From contig OX578276.1 in NCBI GenBank assembly GCA_951217055.1, positions 70,130,144-70,194,143 on the forward strand: DNA of 64,000 nt, written 5' to 3'. The DNA comes from Gerris lacustris. Lineage: Eukaryota; Arthropoda; Insecta; Hemiptera; Gerridae. The translations under genes and the position numbers were made by a program. Below the pieces are notes generated by a model. The model made no database searches, was not told where the DNA came from, and saw nothing but the letters and a program-made list of their open reading frames with translations. This document shows, in pieces, positions 1 to 11,463 of the stretch (the stretch's first letter is position 1; every line of letters begins with the position of its first letter).

Positions 1-105
1 CCTGTTCGGAAACGAAATTATTTCAAGCCGCCATGACACTAACCACAACAAACCTCCAGTTGACTGAGAGGTTGACCGGTTAGTGTTTCCGAACCCCCAA
101 TGAAT
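1..105. repeat. Short hairpin MITE-like repeat, possibly cut by window edge
   Basis: An inverted pair, gttcggaaac near position 4 and gtttccgaac near 87, brackets about 90 bp. The internal text 'ccatgacactaaccacaac' recurs with one change at about 30640-30660, so this is a dispersed repeat. Its superfamily is not clear and the left flank lies outside the window. Confidence 0.5.
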
Positions 106-448
106 TGAATTGTGGTCATTACTAATGTTGTGGTGGAAGGGTGTTTAAAATGTAAGGTGTTTTATGACACAAGACTTAACAATAAAACGGATGGCATTCT
201 TTTCAAAGGGCTTTAATTTAACTCAAGCATGTATATTTATATTTCTTAAGTTAGATAGTCAATGTTATTACATGCTGTATTAACCCTACTCACCAAATAC
301 AAGTGCTTAAAGACCTTGGATCTTTTGAAGCTCTTGAAGTTAAAAGTATTTAGGTCCCTCAATTTTGGTGTTCAACTGCTTGGTAATGGTAGTGTAATAA
401 ACATATTTTGTTCCTAATTATTTTTAGTAAGATTTTAGCTAGAACCTC

Positions 449-451
<3 letters not shown>

Positions 452-528
<77 letters not shown>
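452..528. repeat. (TA)n microsatellite
   Basis: An uninterrupted TA dinucleotide tract of about 77 bp. Confidence 0.98.
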
Positions 529-530
<2 letters not shown>

Positions 531-756
531 TATAAGATATTTAGCATATACAATATGGTATAATTATTCAAAAAACCTGTACAATTTATTTTAGAATGCA
601 TGTTCATTCATTTATTTTGTAATTACACATTACAAGTTGAGATATTAATTATATTATTGTTTGGTTAAAGTAGATTCAGTTATCAATAAAAAAAATATAT
701 ATATTTATGAATTATATTTTATTTATTTCTAATTAATTATGTTGATATTCATTTAG

Positions 757-833
757 GTACTGGTTTGAGAAAAGTCCCTTCGTTAAGACATAGTGGAAAC
801 AAACAGTCGAGTAAACGTGGGCGAAATAAGTGA
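757..833 (+). CDS. Candidate 3'-terminal exon of a gene entering from the left
   Basis: A splice acceptor (gatattcatttag) precedes an open frame of 24 codons ending at TGA 831-833. The frame reads TGLRKVPSLRHSGNK followed by a basic stretch (QSSKRGRNK). The segment is clearly less AT-rich than its surroundings, and an AATAAA lies downstream at 1001-1006. A short basic C-terminal tail is plausible for a spliced gene, but no upstream exon is visible in the 750 bp available, so the assignment rests on the acceptor, composition and poly(A) signal. The family is not recognised. Confidence 0.35.
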
Positions 834-1185
834 TTGAATGGTGTTTAAAGAATTGTTGACTTTAAACTGTTTGATCGCTTTATTTTGTTCTTCCCTCTGG
901 CGGCCTTCTCAACGATATTCCTACACTCAACCCCCACCACTTATAAAACAACAAAATTTTGTTTTAAAAGAGAGAAACTGATACTTTACATTTATACTTA
1001 AATAAATACTTTTTTAGAATTTACTTTCTACTACTAAGAAATCAATGAAAGGACTTCATGGTTGAATATTACATTGTGTGATTGGAGGTAAAACATTTTA
1101 TTTCTCATTCTTCCCCATCTCATATGATTTGATTTGTCCCACTTATTTTTAAATCATATAGTAAAGGAAATGTCACCTTTGCGAC

Positions 1186-1259
<74 letters not shown>

Positions 1260-2294
1260 CCTTAATCATTTTGTATCTAAAAATATTTTAAGAGTACAAA
1301 TAGGTTTTAAATATATTATATTGAATATACTTTCATAATGTTTTAAATTAAAAATTTTAAACGGAGAAGTTTATTCAGAAAAAGTTTATTCTAAATATAT
1401 ATATTTTTTACCAGGTTTTCAACTTATCACTGACCTTTTCTTTTTCTTGTAGTTATGAAAATAATACATGTATTAACCATAACTATAATTGGTTTATTTT
1501 GAGAAATATGTTGAAAAAATAAATGTAGCCTGAAGTTTTAATTATTATTTGAGCAAAAGTGTTTGTGAACTGAACAAAATCAAATAAAGAATTTAAAAAA
1601 AAACCTAACATATTTTTCAAAAATACTGCTGATTTTTTTGTAAAAAGAACCCTCAAAAAAACAAGAAATATTAAAATTATTCATATTTCTTGAATTTTTG
1701 TTTGTTTAATTACTATAACTATTTAGTATAACAGTGGAGTCAAAATCAATTCTTGAGATAATTATATTTCTTTTAGCTATTGTAATGTAATAATTTTAGT
1801 CTTAGAACCCCTTAACTCTCTCCCTTTTTTTGTTTATAAGTTTATTTTTTTGTTATAAGGTATGATTAAGAAAATCTATGTCTATATTAAAGATATTTAT
1901 TAATAGCGTATTTAGAGAGATTAGTTCTTGTATTCTTCTGTTGGTTGTGGATGAATGAATTCACTGTGAATTAAATTAATTTGTTAATTATTTTTACCCT
2001 AAATAAATTAAGCAAAGCAATTTTTTTATGTGATGTTTTATTGCAATTTACTGTATTTGTTTATGCTGTGAATTGTGGTATAAGTATTCATTCTTTCAAA
2101 TGGATCATATCATAGCTATCATAATTAAAATTTATTTCTTGAGGTAATGGAACTCACAATGGTGACATTGTGCAATTTTTTTTTTTTTTTTTTTTAATGT
2201 TTTTTGGATAATATATTTTTTTAATATTGGATAAGTTGGTAATGAAGGAAAGTATTTTAAAATATAAATAAAGTTAGGTATCATAAAAGTTATA
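834..2294. other. AT-rich gene-free stretch
   Basis: It holds a possible poly(A) signal at 1001-1006, a (TA)n tract at 1189-1256 and a run of about 18 T near 2178-2195. No coding or structured signal was seen otherwise. Confidence 0.7.
1189..1256. repeat. (AT)n microsatellite
   Basis: A pure AT dinucleotide tract of about 68 bp. Confidence 0.98.
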
Positions 2295-2299
2295 GAAAG

Positions 2300-3129
2300 T
2301 GTGCAGGCAGATCTGAGATTAATTTGAGATTTAATCTTTGAGATCCAACCTCGTTGGGATAGCTGGTTTAATGTATAAAAATAAAAAAAATAGAATGCAA
2401 AAATAAATGAAATTGTAATTCTCATAAAATTCGTAAATGACAAAAAAAAGTGAACTGTATTAATAAAATGAAAATGTAGATGACATACTAAGTATGTTGA
2501 AATAAACAGAATAAATTTCTCTTAAATAAAAAGTGAAATGAATAGCAAAGGTTTATCTTTGTAGATTTAAACTTAAAATAAAAATGTCCCCGTCGGTAAG
2601 CGGAAAGCAGCAGCTGGTACTGTAATAAACGTTATTCTGGAGATATTGAGGTAAGAAGAAAACTCAAAAGATGAGAAGGTAAATGGTAAATTGCTATATA
2701 AAGCTCCTACCGGTAATTAGAAGTATCCTATTCCTGAACACTACTAACTGGACCTGGAGATTGTCACATTCTCCTCAGTCACCTGTCGGGAGTCCCTTGT
2801 AAAGACGTAGTTTTCCCGTCCTGCAGTGAGTTCGAGACGCGATGTCTGAGCTGCCAGGTGAGACGGAGAAAACACACTTGCCTTTGACACTGCTTAGGGC
2901 CGACTGATCTGAAGGAGGAGGTGGAGGCGATCCGGCGATATGCGAGTGCAGTAAACACGGCGCGACCCTTGACCGTAACACGTCCTAATCCACCTACTGA
3001 TACATCTTATCTTTTTTTAACTATTAAAGATTAAAACCAGGCTATAGATATTACAAATATAAAACGTATAAATTTAGTAAACAGACTTCTTACAATACAA
3101 TTATTTTAAACCTAATACGTGCGTGAACA
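2300..3129 (-). repeat. 3' LTR of the BEL/Pao element
   Basis: Direct repeat of 9589-10418, with the same length and no difference seen by eye. TGT and ACA termini. On the minus strand this is the downstream LTR. Confidence 0.95.
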
Positions 3130-3140
3130 TTCCGCCCACC
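3130..3140 (-). promoter_or_regulatory. Polypurine tract next to the 3' LTR
   Basis: On the minus strand ggtgggcggaa lies directly against the 3' LTR, where the plus-strand primer of reverse transcription is expected. It is only moderately pure in purines. Confidence 0.6.
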
Positions 3141-3162
3141 AAATTTTAAGTAAACTAAAATT

Positions 3163-6100
3163 TTAATCATTATGGGAAGGAGTGGATAGAGGAGTAGGAG
3201 GATTGGTGATAGGAAGGAGGGGTACTATTTTAGTTACAGGACGTTTGAAAGTGCTGGAGGATGTTCTCAACGTCACGATGCGGACGATACCATCTGTTCC
3301 TGGATGAACTTGCTGCACGCGCGCTAATGGCCAATGAGCAGGCTCTAACGTCGGATCTGTAAGTAAAACCAATTCTCCAACTTCTACATTCCTTTGAGGT
3401 TTCAGCCATTTTCGACGCTGCTGTAGATGATGCAAGTATTCACAACGCCACCTTTTCCAATAGTGTTGTACTCTCTGTTTCACAACTTGCCAACGTGATA
3501 AGCGATTCTCCTTTATGTCCAAAAGTGATTTTTCTGGAGCTGATGTTAATGGAGCGCCAATTAAGAAATGTCCTGGTGTTAGGCATTCTAAGCTGTCAGG
3601 GTCTGTGTACATTGGGCATAAAGGTCTCGAATTGAGAATCGCCTCGATTCGTGAGAAAATTGTAGCTAGTTCCTCAAAGGTAAAAGGGGTATTGTTCATT
3701 ACTTTTTTCAAAATAGATTTTGCTGATTTGATTGCTCGCTCCCATAGACCACCAAAATGAGGCGCCTTTGGGGCGATAAACGACCAATCAATCTCTTGTT
3801 TAGCAGCATAAGACACTAACTGGTCTTTAGTCTCATTTGATCGAAGCCAGAGCAAAATCTCCCGAAGTTGATTCGCGGCTCCTATAAAGTTGGTTCCGTT
3901 GTCGGAATAAATACGGTTAGGCTTGCCACGTCGTGCCACAAACCGATCTAAAGCAGCAATAAAGGCGTCTGAGGAGCAGTTGGAAACTAACTCTAAATGC
4001 ACTGCTTTAGTTGACATGCAGACGAACAAGCAGAGGTAAGATTTTGAGCAAGACGCATTTCTTCGAAGTGACTCCTTTATCGTGAATGGACCTGCTAGAT
4101 CGACACCCACATGTAGAAACGCTCTCCCTTCAATAAATCGTGAAGCCGGCAAGTTACCCATCATGGGTGGCTGAGGTTGTTGACTGGCTCGAAAACACTT
4201 GAGACATCGATGCACTCGCTGCTTGATGAGGTTCCGCGCTGAACATATCCAATATTTATTGGCTATCATCGCCTGCAAAGAAACAGGCCCCAAATGCATA
4301 TAGGAAAGGTGATAATAGTCAACGATTAGTGCAGAAAAGTGACACTTGTATGGCAAAATTAGGGGATGCTTGCATTCAGGGGGAAGGTAAGAATTACTCA
4401 GGCGACCGCCCACCCTGATGAGCCCATGTAAGTCAATAAAAGGGTTAAGTGATATCAATCTCTTAGACGAGGATAATTCTCCGTTGGAGGTAAAACAATC
4501 GGCGAAATAGTGACGCTGAATACATCTAATAATTATTCTGGATGACATGACCAACTCACTATGTGAGATAGCGCCAGAATGGGACTGTTTCTTAGTCTTG
4601 ACACGAAGGTAGAATCTCCAAGCGTAGGACAATGCGCGTAGAAGTTTAAGGTATGAAGAGATGTTCTCCGTCCACTTAATGAAGAACTCCATAGAATTGT
4701 CAGACTCTATCGCGGCGAGAGCTTCTTGAGGTTGTTTTAATTCTGGCACACTTTGACCTCTTAGAGATGATACAGATGTAAGTGGCCAGTTGGCATGATC
4801 CTGTTTCAGCCATTGTGGTCCTGACCACCATAACGGATGAGCAACAAGTTCTGAAGGAGATAATCCTCTTGAACCACAATCGGCTGGATTATCTTCTGAC
4901 TTTATATGGAACCAAGAAGATGTGGATATAGTATCAGTTACTTCCACGACTCGGTGTGCCACAAATGTTTTCAATAAATCTGGAGAAGTCGAAAGCCACG
5001 AAAGCACAACGGTTGAGTCGGTGAAGCAAAACGTGTCACAAATGATCAATCTAGAGGTGAAACCTTCAATAGATTTTAAAAGTCTACAAAGTAACAAAGC
5101 ACCACAGAGCTCTAGACGTGGTATGGTTGTCGGTTTCGTAGGAGCTACCTTTGTTCGCGCTTTAAGCAAGTGAATAACAACTTTACCCACATTCTTAACT
5201 CTAAGATACACTGCCGCGCAATATCCTTTCTGTGAGGCATCACTGAAGCCAACAAGATCGATACGTTCAGCATCTTGAGTGGAGAGATAACGTGTGATCG
5301 ACACATTAGAAAGATCAGGCATTTCTTGGATGAAGAGAAACCATTTGGACGCTATTCTTGAAGGTATTGTTTCATCCCAGCTCACTTTAGATAACCATGT
5401 CTCCTGAAGAATGGTCTTAGCGTAAAAGGTAACTGGAGACAAATACCCGAGAGGGTCATAGATACGGGCAATTGCTGAAAGAATGGACCTCTTGGTCATA
5501 TTATTGGCAGGAACTCCTATCTTGTAGGAAAAGGTGTCCTTCGTAGGGTCCCATTGTAGTCCCAAGATTTTTATTGCTGGATCATCTTTTTCACCTAGAC
5601 TGCAGACTTCTTGTTTTGATGTGTCATCAATGTTTTCAAGTAATACTGGTCTGTTACTTGACCATTTGCTAAGCTGAAATTGACCCCGATTCAAAAGTTC
5701 TATTAACTCTTGCTGTAGCAGTTTGGCTTCATTCACGGACGATGCCCCTGTGACGATGTCGTCGATGTAAATATCGTTTTCAAGAACAGCCGCAGCACGT
5801 GGGTAGAGATGACCATCATCTCGCGCTAACTGGATGATGACCCTATTGGCCTGAAACGGACTCGGTGCTAGTCCATAGGTAACCGTATGCAGCTCGTAGA
5901 TTTGAATTGGATCTGCTATGTCAAATCTCCAAACGATTCGCAGATATTTACGGTCACTAGGACAAACTAAAATCTGCCTAAACATTTTAACAATGTCAGC
6001 AGTGAAAACTACCAAGTGCGATCTAAAATTTAGTATTATCTGACTAATGTCCTTTTGGAGTTTTGGCCCTTTATAGAGACACTCATTTAGCGACCCTTTT

Positions 6101-8517
6101 TTAGTTTTACTTGAAGCGTCAAACACTACTCTCAATTTGGACTTTGTACCTTCTTGCTTGAAGACACAATGATGGGGTATCACATATGATGACAGCTCTT
6201 CAGTTACACTCATGTGTCCTAAGTCTATGTAATCTCTCATGAATTTATGGTACTCCATTTTGAGAGTCGGGTCTCTTTCCAACTTCTTTTCTAAATTGAC
6301 GAAGCGTACAATAGCTTGATTTCTTGATAGAGGGAACTCAAGGTTAGATTTCTTGAACGGTAATGCTACTACATATCTTCCATCGGGTTCTCTGTAATAC
6401 GTGTTAAGAAAATGATCCTCACAATGTTGATCTTCCAAAGACACTATAGGCCGAGATACAACAGGTTCCTCAATTTCCCAGAACTTTGACATCTGTTTAC
6501 TCAGGTCTGAAATATCTTCGGTGATAAAAGACGTTACTTGATTAGACTTCAACCCTGCAGATCGGCCTGCGACGACGTAACCAAAAATTGTTGGCAATAC
6601 TTTTGGAAGGTGTGATGCCACAGAAACAGGAGCCCCAGAAATTATATCAAAATAAATGTCTGCCCCCGCCAAGAAGTCTATGGGTCCTGGCTTCCAAAAG
6701 TATGGGTCTGCCAATTTAAAGTTGTTAAAAGACTTAAATGGGAGAGAAGTCAAGTTAATGTGAGGAAGTTCGTTCGTAATTTTAGAGACTACGATCGCTT
6801 CTGTAGATAATTCCGGATGACTGGAATCACAAGGTTTCATGGAACATGTGAGTTGCCCTTGCATTCCTTTGAGTTGTGTTTGGCCTACTCCTGAAATAGA
6901 CCGTGACGTAGGATGCAGTGGTAGTCCCAGACGAGTCGCACAACTTTGAGTCATAAACGAACACTGACTCCCACAATCTAGCACCATGCGCACGACTTGA
7001 TAACAACCAGATGTGTCCTTAACATGTGCAAGGGCAGTCCCTAATAAAACTTCACCGCAGGTTGCCATACCACTAAAGTCTGTTTGAGATGTACTGGGTT
7101 TACCACCAGCGTGATTATCTACCGTGAGTCCAGACTTAGGAGTCGCTTGGCGAGAGTTAGTGTCAGCGGGTGACTCATCAGGATCGTGCAGCCATGAATG
7201 GTGATGACCTTGACAGTGCCTACATGTTCTTGAAGATGGACAAGCATCTTGTTTGTGTAAAACTGAAAGACAGTTCAGACATCCAACCCAGTCCTTAAGC
7301 GCCTTCTTCTTATCAGCTACAGCAAGACCTTTGAAAAGACCACACTGATACAAAGTGTGTTTGCGATTGCAGATAGGGCATGGAGGTGATCTAGGTGATT
7401 TTCGTTCAGATGAAACAGGTGTAGTGGTTGAGCCAGAAGTGTTCTGTGGTGTACTACCACCTGCGTCTTGTTGCTGAATTAATTTCTTTGAATCAGCAAA
7501 AAAAGACGATTTTGTTGCCTTGGACTTTGGACTCTGATGCGAGCCAGATTTAAAGCGGTAGGTATTTGTAGAACTGATAGACCTCGGAGTTACACCTGAT
7601 GGTGTCGAGATATCAGAAGCTGCAAACTCAAGAGTCCTACACTCATTTTTCAAAAAATTAACCAAAGATTCAAAACCTGGATATTCGGCGTTATTGTCCC
7701 TTTCAAATGCCTTTCTTGTTGAGGGATCAATACATCTTACAGTAAGGGTGAATAATATGAATTCGTCGAGATTCGGTATCTTTAATAACTTTAATGAGGC
7801 TATGTTTTCTATCACTGTAGTTAAAAATGATTTAAGTGTCTTAACATTCGGTTTAGAGCTCATAGGTTTAAAGTCCAATAACGGTTTTAAATAATTAGTG
7901 GCAAGAATTCTTTTGTTATTGTAATTACTTAAAATTAACTCGTAAGCCTGCTCGTAGGTATCCTCTTGGATAGGTATACCCTTAATTAAACTTAGAGCTT
8001 CACCCTGTAATGACGACAACAGGAAATGAAACTTCTCTATGTTGGACAAAATTTCATCTTCGTGTATCATTGAATTAAAAGTGTCCCGAAATTGCGGCCA
8101 TTTAGTGCTACTAGAACCATCGTACTTCGGAAGGTCAATGGGGGGCAAGCGAGTCTTTCCCCATCGTGATGACTCATTTCGATATACCGTAGATGTTGGT
8201 TTTAGAGGTGTAGGGTTCATATGATCTTCATAAATTGAATGAGCTTCGTAGAAAAGTCTTTCCACCGTACCGTTTAGTTGTTTTTCTTCTTTACTAGGAA
8301 ATTCTTTCTTTAAATCTACACTCATATCACCAATTTGATCCCACTGTTCTCTATATAAAGTAAAGTATGGACGCAATTCTTTGTACATCCCTTTAAATAT
8401 AAATAGTTGTGAAGGATCATTGGCTATGAGGCGTCCTTGTTCTGTAATGGCCCTAATTAATGAGGCGGTTCTCTGAAGTTTAGTCCTAAGACTCTTCAAA
8501 CCCTCTTCCGTAGCCAT
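3163..8517 (-). CDS. BEL/Pao Gag-Pol polyprotein (1784 aa)
   Basis: Single uninterrupted frame that makes the capsid-like protein and the enzymes for reverse transcription and integration. Residues about 1-470 are Gag-like, with a cysteine-rich stretch at 380-450 (CPICNRKH, CLNC, CRHC). The pepsin-like protease motif is L-D514-C-G-S-Q. The reverse transcriptase carries Y917-I-D-D. An RNase H-like block has FSDAS with D1093. The integrase zinc finger is at about 1403-1441 (H-x4-H, then C-x2-C). The integrase catalytic residues are D1473, D1539 (SDNG) and E1593 (GLWERA). A C-terminal domain of the type found in Pao integrases covers about 1665-1770. The start chosen is the first ATG, after a leader of about 1.07 kb. 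No envelope-like frame follows. The one oddity is DCG where most aspartic proteases have D-S/T-G. Confidence 0.95.
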   Translation of the reverse strand: MATEEGLKSLRTKLQRTASLIRAITEQGRLIANDPSQLFIFKGMYKELRPYFTLYREQWDQIGDMSVDLKKEFPSKEEKQLNGTVERLFYEAHSIYEDHMNPTPLKPTSTVYRNESSRWGKTRLPPIDLPKYDGSSSTKWPQFRDTFNSMIHEDEILSNIEKFHFLLSSLQGEALSLIKGIPIQEDTYEQAYELILSNYNNKRILATNYLKPLLDFKPMSSKPNVKTLKSFLTTVIENIASLKLLKIPNLDEFILFTLTVRCIDPSTRKAFERDNNAEYPGFESLVNFLKNECRTLEFAASDISTPSGVTPRSISSTNTYRFKSGSHQSPKSKATKSSFFADSKKLIQQQDAGGSTPQNTSGSTTTPVSSERKSPRSPPCPICNRKHTLYQCGLFKGLAVADKKKALKDWVGCLNCLSVLHKQDACPSSRTCRHCQGHHHSWLHDPDESPADTNSRQATPKSGLTVDNHAGGKPSTSQTDFSGMATCGEVLLGTALAHVKDTSGCYQVVRMVLDCGSQCSFMTQSCATRLGLPLHPTSRSISGVGQTQLKGMQGQLTCSMKPCDSSHPELSTEAIVVSKITNELPHINLTSLPFKSFNNFKLADPYFWKPGPIDFLAGADIYFDIISGAPVSVASHLPKVLPTIFGYVVAGRSAGLKSNQVTSFITEDISDLSKQMSKFWEIEEPVVSRPIVSLEDQHCEDHFLNTYYREPDGRYVVALPFKKSNLEFPLSRNQAIVRFVNLEKKLERDPTLKMEYHKFMRDYIDLGHMSVTEELSSYVIPHHCVFKQEGTKSKLRVVFDASSKTKKGSLNECLYKGPKLQKDISQIILNFRSHLVVFTADIVKMFRQILVCPSDRKYLRIVWRFDIADPIQIYELHTVTYGLAPSPFQANRVIIQLARDDGHLYPRAAAVLENDIYIDDIVTGASSVNEAKLLQQELIELLNRGQFQLSKWSSNRPVLLENIDDTSKQEVCSLGEKDDPAIKILGLQWDPTKDTFSYKIGVPANNMTKRSILSAIARIYDPLGYLSPVTFYAKTILQETWLSKVSWDETIPSRIASKWFLFIQEMPDLSNVSITRYLSTQDAERIDLVGFSDASQKGYCAAVYLRVKNVGKVVIHLLKARTKVAPTKPTTIPRLELCGALLLCRLLKSIEGFTSRLIICDTFCFTDSTVVLSWLSTSPDLLKTFVAHRVVEVTDTISTSSWFHIKSEDNPADCGSRGLSPSELVAHPLWWSGPQWLKQDHANWPLTSVSSLRGQSVPELKQPQEALAAIESDNSMEFFIKWTENISSYLKLLRALSYAWRFYLRVKTKKQSHSGAISHSELVMSSRIIIRCIQRHYFADCFTSNGELSSSKRLISLNPFIDLHGLIRVGGRLSNSYLPPECKHPLILPYKCHFSALIVDYYHLSYMHLGPVSLQAMIANKYWICSARNLIKQRVHRCLKCFRASQQPQPPMMGNLPASRFIEGRAFLHVGVDLAGPFTIKESLRRNASCSKSYLCLFVCMSTKAVHLELVSNCSSDAFIAALDRFVARRGKPNRIYSDNGTNFIGAANQLREILLWLRSNETKDQLVSYAAKQEIDWSFIAPKAPHFGGLWERAIKSAKSILKKVMNNTPFTFEELATIFSRIEAILNSRPLCPMYTDPDSLECLTPGHFLIGAPLTSAPEKSLLDIKENRLSRWQVVKQRVQHYWKRWRCEYLHHLQQRRKWLKPQRNVEVGELVLLTDPTLEPAHWPLARVQQVHPGTDGIVRIVTLRTSSSTFKRPVTKIVPLLPITNPPTPLSTPSHND

Positions 8518-9588
8518 GATTTGATCGAAGAAAAAAAAATGAAGTAAAATAAAATTACTTGAAAATAGATGAATATAAGTATAAAATAAATCAAGAGGAT
8601 AAATGGAAGAGGTGTAAAGAGAAATCTTAGGGATTACTAAAAATAGGAAATTAAATCAAGGACAGGAAATAGTTTAAATTATAAGAACGAGAGAAAATAA
8701 AATAAATAATAAAGGTGAAATTAATAAACTAATTACGTTTTAACTCAATTACCCCAAGATTATAATGAAAGAAAAAATAACCTGTAGAATAGGAAGAAAG
8801 TATACAAATTAAATAAAATAAGTATTAAATTAAATAGTATTAAATTAAGTAAACAAACCTTGGAACGATTCTCAATAAAATCTAAAATAAGATAAATAAT
8901 CTAAATGATTCTGAAATGAAAATCTGAATTAAAATATTATTCACTGAGAGAAACATTCACGCACAACCTCATTACTTATAACTTAGTACTATTGTACAAT
9001 ATGAATAAATTCATAGAAATAATAAATTCTAATGTGTAATTTCTTACATATATTCAAAATAATTAAAATTTAATAGCATAAGTACCTATCATCTACAATG
9101 AAAAAAAATAAACAACTTAAAATATTTAAAGATTTACAAATTAACCTTTTCAAAGTTAAGTTTCCGAAGTAAAATTCATTAGAATTAATTTTCAAAAACA
9201 AACTTGAGTTAATTTAAACTCAAAAAATAAAAAATTACTTACTATAAACCTTGTAAAATGAAGTATTAAAAAGAATAAACATTTGTTGTCAAGGGACAAA
9301 TTTAAAAGTAGGTAAAATAATAATATTTTCTCCAAAAGAAAAAGAAATAGAAAACACAGATTTTTTTTGTTTATTCATGAAATGTTCTAGTATGAAAAAA
9401 TAAATATAAAAACATCATAAATCTTTAATAAATCAGAATTTGTTTTGAAAAATAATTCATACACAAAAGTTTCCAAAATTAAACGTGTTAAACAAATAAA
9501 CTTTTGCAAATAAAAAACCGAGATAGTTAAAACCAAAATATTTATATAAAAACAAATTAAATATTCGGCCCCAATTGGACCAATTTTA
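8518..9588 (-). other. Untranslated leader of the BEL/Pao element
   Basis: About 1.07 kb of A-rich sequence between the 5' LTR and the polyprotein start, without a meaningful open frame. It should hold the primer site and packaging signals. Confidence 0.8.
9567..9582 (-). promoter_or_regulatory. Candidate tRNA primer-binding site
   Basis: On the minus strand tggtccaattggggcc starts six bases inside the 5' LTR. TGG at this place fits pairing with the CCA end of a tRNA. I could not match it to a particular tRNA. Confidence 0.5.
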
Positions 9589-10418
9589 TGTGCAGGCAGA
9601 TCTGAGATTAATTTGAGATTTAATCTTTGAGATCCAACCTCGTTGGGATAGCTGGTTTAATGTATAAAAATAAAAAAAATAGAATGCAAAAATAAATGAA
9701 ATTGTAATTCTCATAAAATTCGTAAATGACAAAAAAAAGTGAACTGTATTAATAAAATGAAAATGTAGATGACATACTAAGTATGTTGAAATAAACAGAA
9801 TAAATTTCTCTTAAATAAAAAGTGAAATGAATAGCAAAGGTTTATCTTTGTAGATTTAAACTTAAAATAAAAATGTCCCCGTCGGTAAGCGGAAAGCAGC
9901 AGCTGGTACTGTAATAAACGTTATTCTGGAGATATTGAGGTAAGAAGAAAACTCAAAAGATGAGAAGGTAAATGGTAAATTGCTATATAAAGCTCCTACC
10001 GGTAATTAGAAGTATCCTATTCCTGAACACTACTAACTGGACCTGGAGATTGTCACATTCTCCTCAGTCACCTGTCGGGAGTCCCTTGTAAAGACGTAGT
10101 TTTCCCGTCCTGCAGTGAGTTCGAGACGCGATGTCTGAGCTGCCAGGTGAGACGGAGAAAACACACTTGCCTTTGACACTGCTTAGGGCCGACTGATCTG
10201 AAGGAGGAGGTGGAGGCGATCCGGCGATATGCGAGTGCAGTAAACACGGCGCGACCCTTGACCGTAACACGTCCTAATCCACCTACTGATACATCTTATC
10301 TTTTTTTAACTATTAAAGATTAAAACCAGGCTATAGATATTACAAATATAAAACGTATAAATTTAGTAAACAGACTTCTTACAATACAATTATTTTAAAC
10401 CTAATACGTGCGTGAACA
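9589..10418 (-). repeat. 5' LTR of the BEL/Pao element
   Basis: Partner of 2300-3129. On the minus strand it precedes the coding region and should carry the promoter and poly(A) signals. The 68-codon frames in both LTRs are identical by duplication and are not treated as genes. Confidence 0.95.
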
Positions 10419-10425
10419 GAAAGTG

Positions 10426-11067
10426 TATGCTGGTGTGACTAAAAAAAAAAATCTGCCTTTTATTATTATTATTATAATAGTAATAGTTATAGATTTATTA
10501 CTGACAGATCTAGTAATCGACAGGTGGGTATAGTATCGAATCATAAATTTTAGTCATACATAATATTTCTACAGTCCAGTGCATCACATTTTCCCATTTT
10601 TAGTTAACCTATGTATAACTGAAAGGTTCTAAATTTTCATTTTTCAAACCATTTTTTTTTTTTTACAAATTAACTCCAATTATACATCTAATTTTATAAA
10701 TAATTTTTCACTTATATCAGCCCTTATAACTTGCAAAATCCAGCCCTACCCTTCTCTCGCTTTCTTTCGCCTCTGACAGATGGAGTGTGGACAATCAAAT
10801 AATATGTTCAATAAATGGAATTCTGCGTTTGTTTATTAAAAAATCATTTAATTAATCATAATATATAATAGATTGTAGAATCCGGAACTTTTTGCCCTTT
10901 AGACCACTTTCCACTTATTTTTTTCCGTAGACCCTGCCTGCCTAATATTTAATTTTCTTAAACATATTAACATCAAATGTGTTTTCGACAGCTGACACAG
11001 TGCTCTCACTTTTATAGGGTTATTTGTAGAGTGGACAATTGTAATATATCGGTTCGATAAATCGAAC
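10426..11067. other. AT-rich stretch without genes
   Basis: Contains an (ATT)n tract near 10461-10480 and short poly-T runs. Nothing else was supported. Confidence 0.7.
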
Positions 11068-11069
11068 TA

Positions 11070-11450
11070 CAGTGGAACCTCGATAATTCGGACTAATTGG
11101 GACCTGACACTGTCTGAATTAACGATTTGTCCGAATTTTCGAATATGCTGTAAAATAACTTTTTCGCAGAGGAGAGGACCTGATAAAGGTTCGCCTAAGC
11201 TTCTTCTTTGGTTAAACCTATGTACAACGCATCTTCTAAAGCGGTATCCTTTGCCGTTCGTAAATTTTTCAGGTTTTTTTATCCCTCTTCAAAATCTAGC
11301 TCTGGCTGATGGTAGATGTCCTCACACCATACTTTTTTGCAAGAGATGCCCCACTTTCACTTTTCGAATTTTTTTTATAGAATTTCTAGTTATTAAATTT
11401 TTCAGTAGGCAGTCCGGATTTTAGAGGTCCGTATTATCGAGGGTTTACTG
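11070..11450 (-). mobile_element. pogo/Tigger-like element, internally deleted (381 bp)
   Basis: The left end CAGTGGAACCTCGATAAT and the right end (inverted: CAGTAAACCCTCGATAAT) are terminal inverted repeats next to TA dinucleotides (11068-11069 and 11451-11452). On the minus strand the interior still encodes ESGASLAKKYGVRTSTIS, the helix-turn-helix found at the N-terminus of pogo-type transposases. The rest of the transposase is missing, so this is a non-autonomous copy. Confidence 0.8.
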
Positions 11451-11463
11451 TATATTCAATATA

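Larger units (their letters stand above)
2295..10423 (-). mobile_element. Full-length BEL/Pao LTR retrotransposon with 5-bp target duplication
   Basis: Two direct LTRs of 830 bp (2300-3129 and 9589-10418) begin TGT and end ACA on the plus strand. They flank an internal region with one long polyprotein frame on the minus strand. The 5-bp duplication gaaag is present at 2295-2299 and 10419-10423. Reading the element two bases shorter at each LTR start would give a 7-bp duplication (gaaagtg) instead. The 5-bp reading fits the TGT...ACA ends and the usual BEL/Pao duplication length. The LTRs look identical by eye and the frame is open, so the insertion is recent and may still be active. Internal order on the minus strand is LTR, leader, polyprotein, polypurine tract, LTR. 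Confidence 0.95.

Noticed and set aside
2775..2981. 68-codon frame, repeated at 10064-10270
   Set aside because: It lies in the LTR and is identical only because the LTRs are. No motif and no splice or start context.
3515..8224. Plus-strand frames inside the Pao polyprotein
   Set aside because: Antisense shadows of a fully explained coding region.
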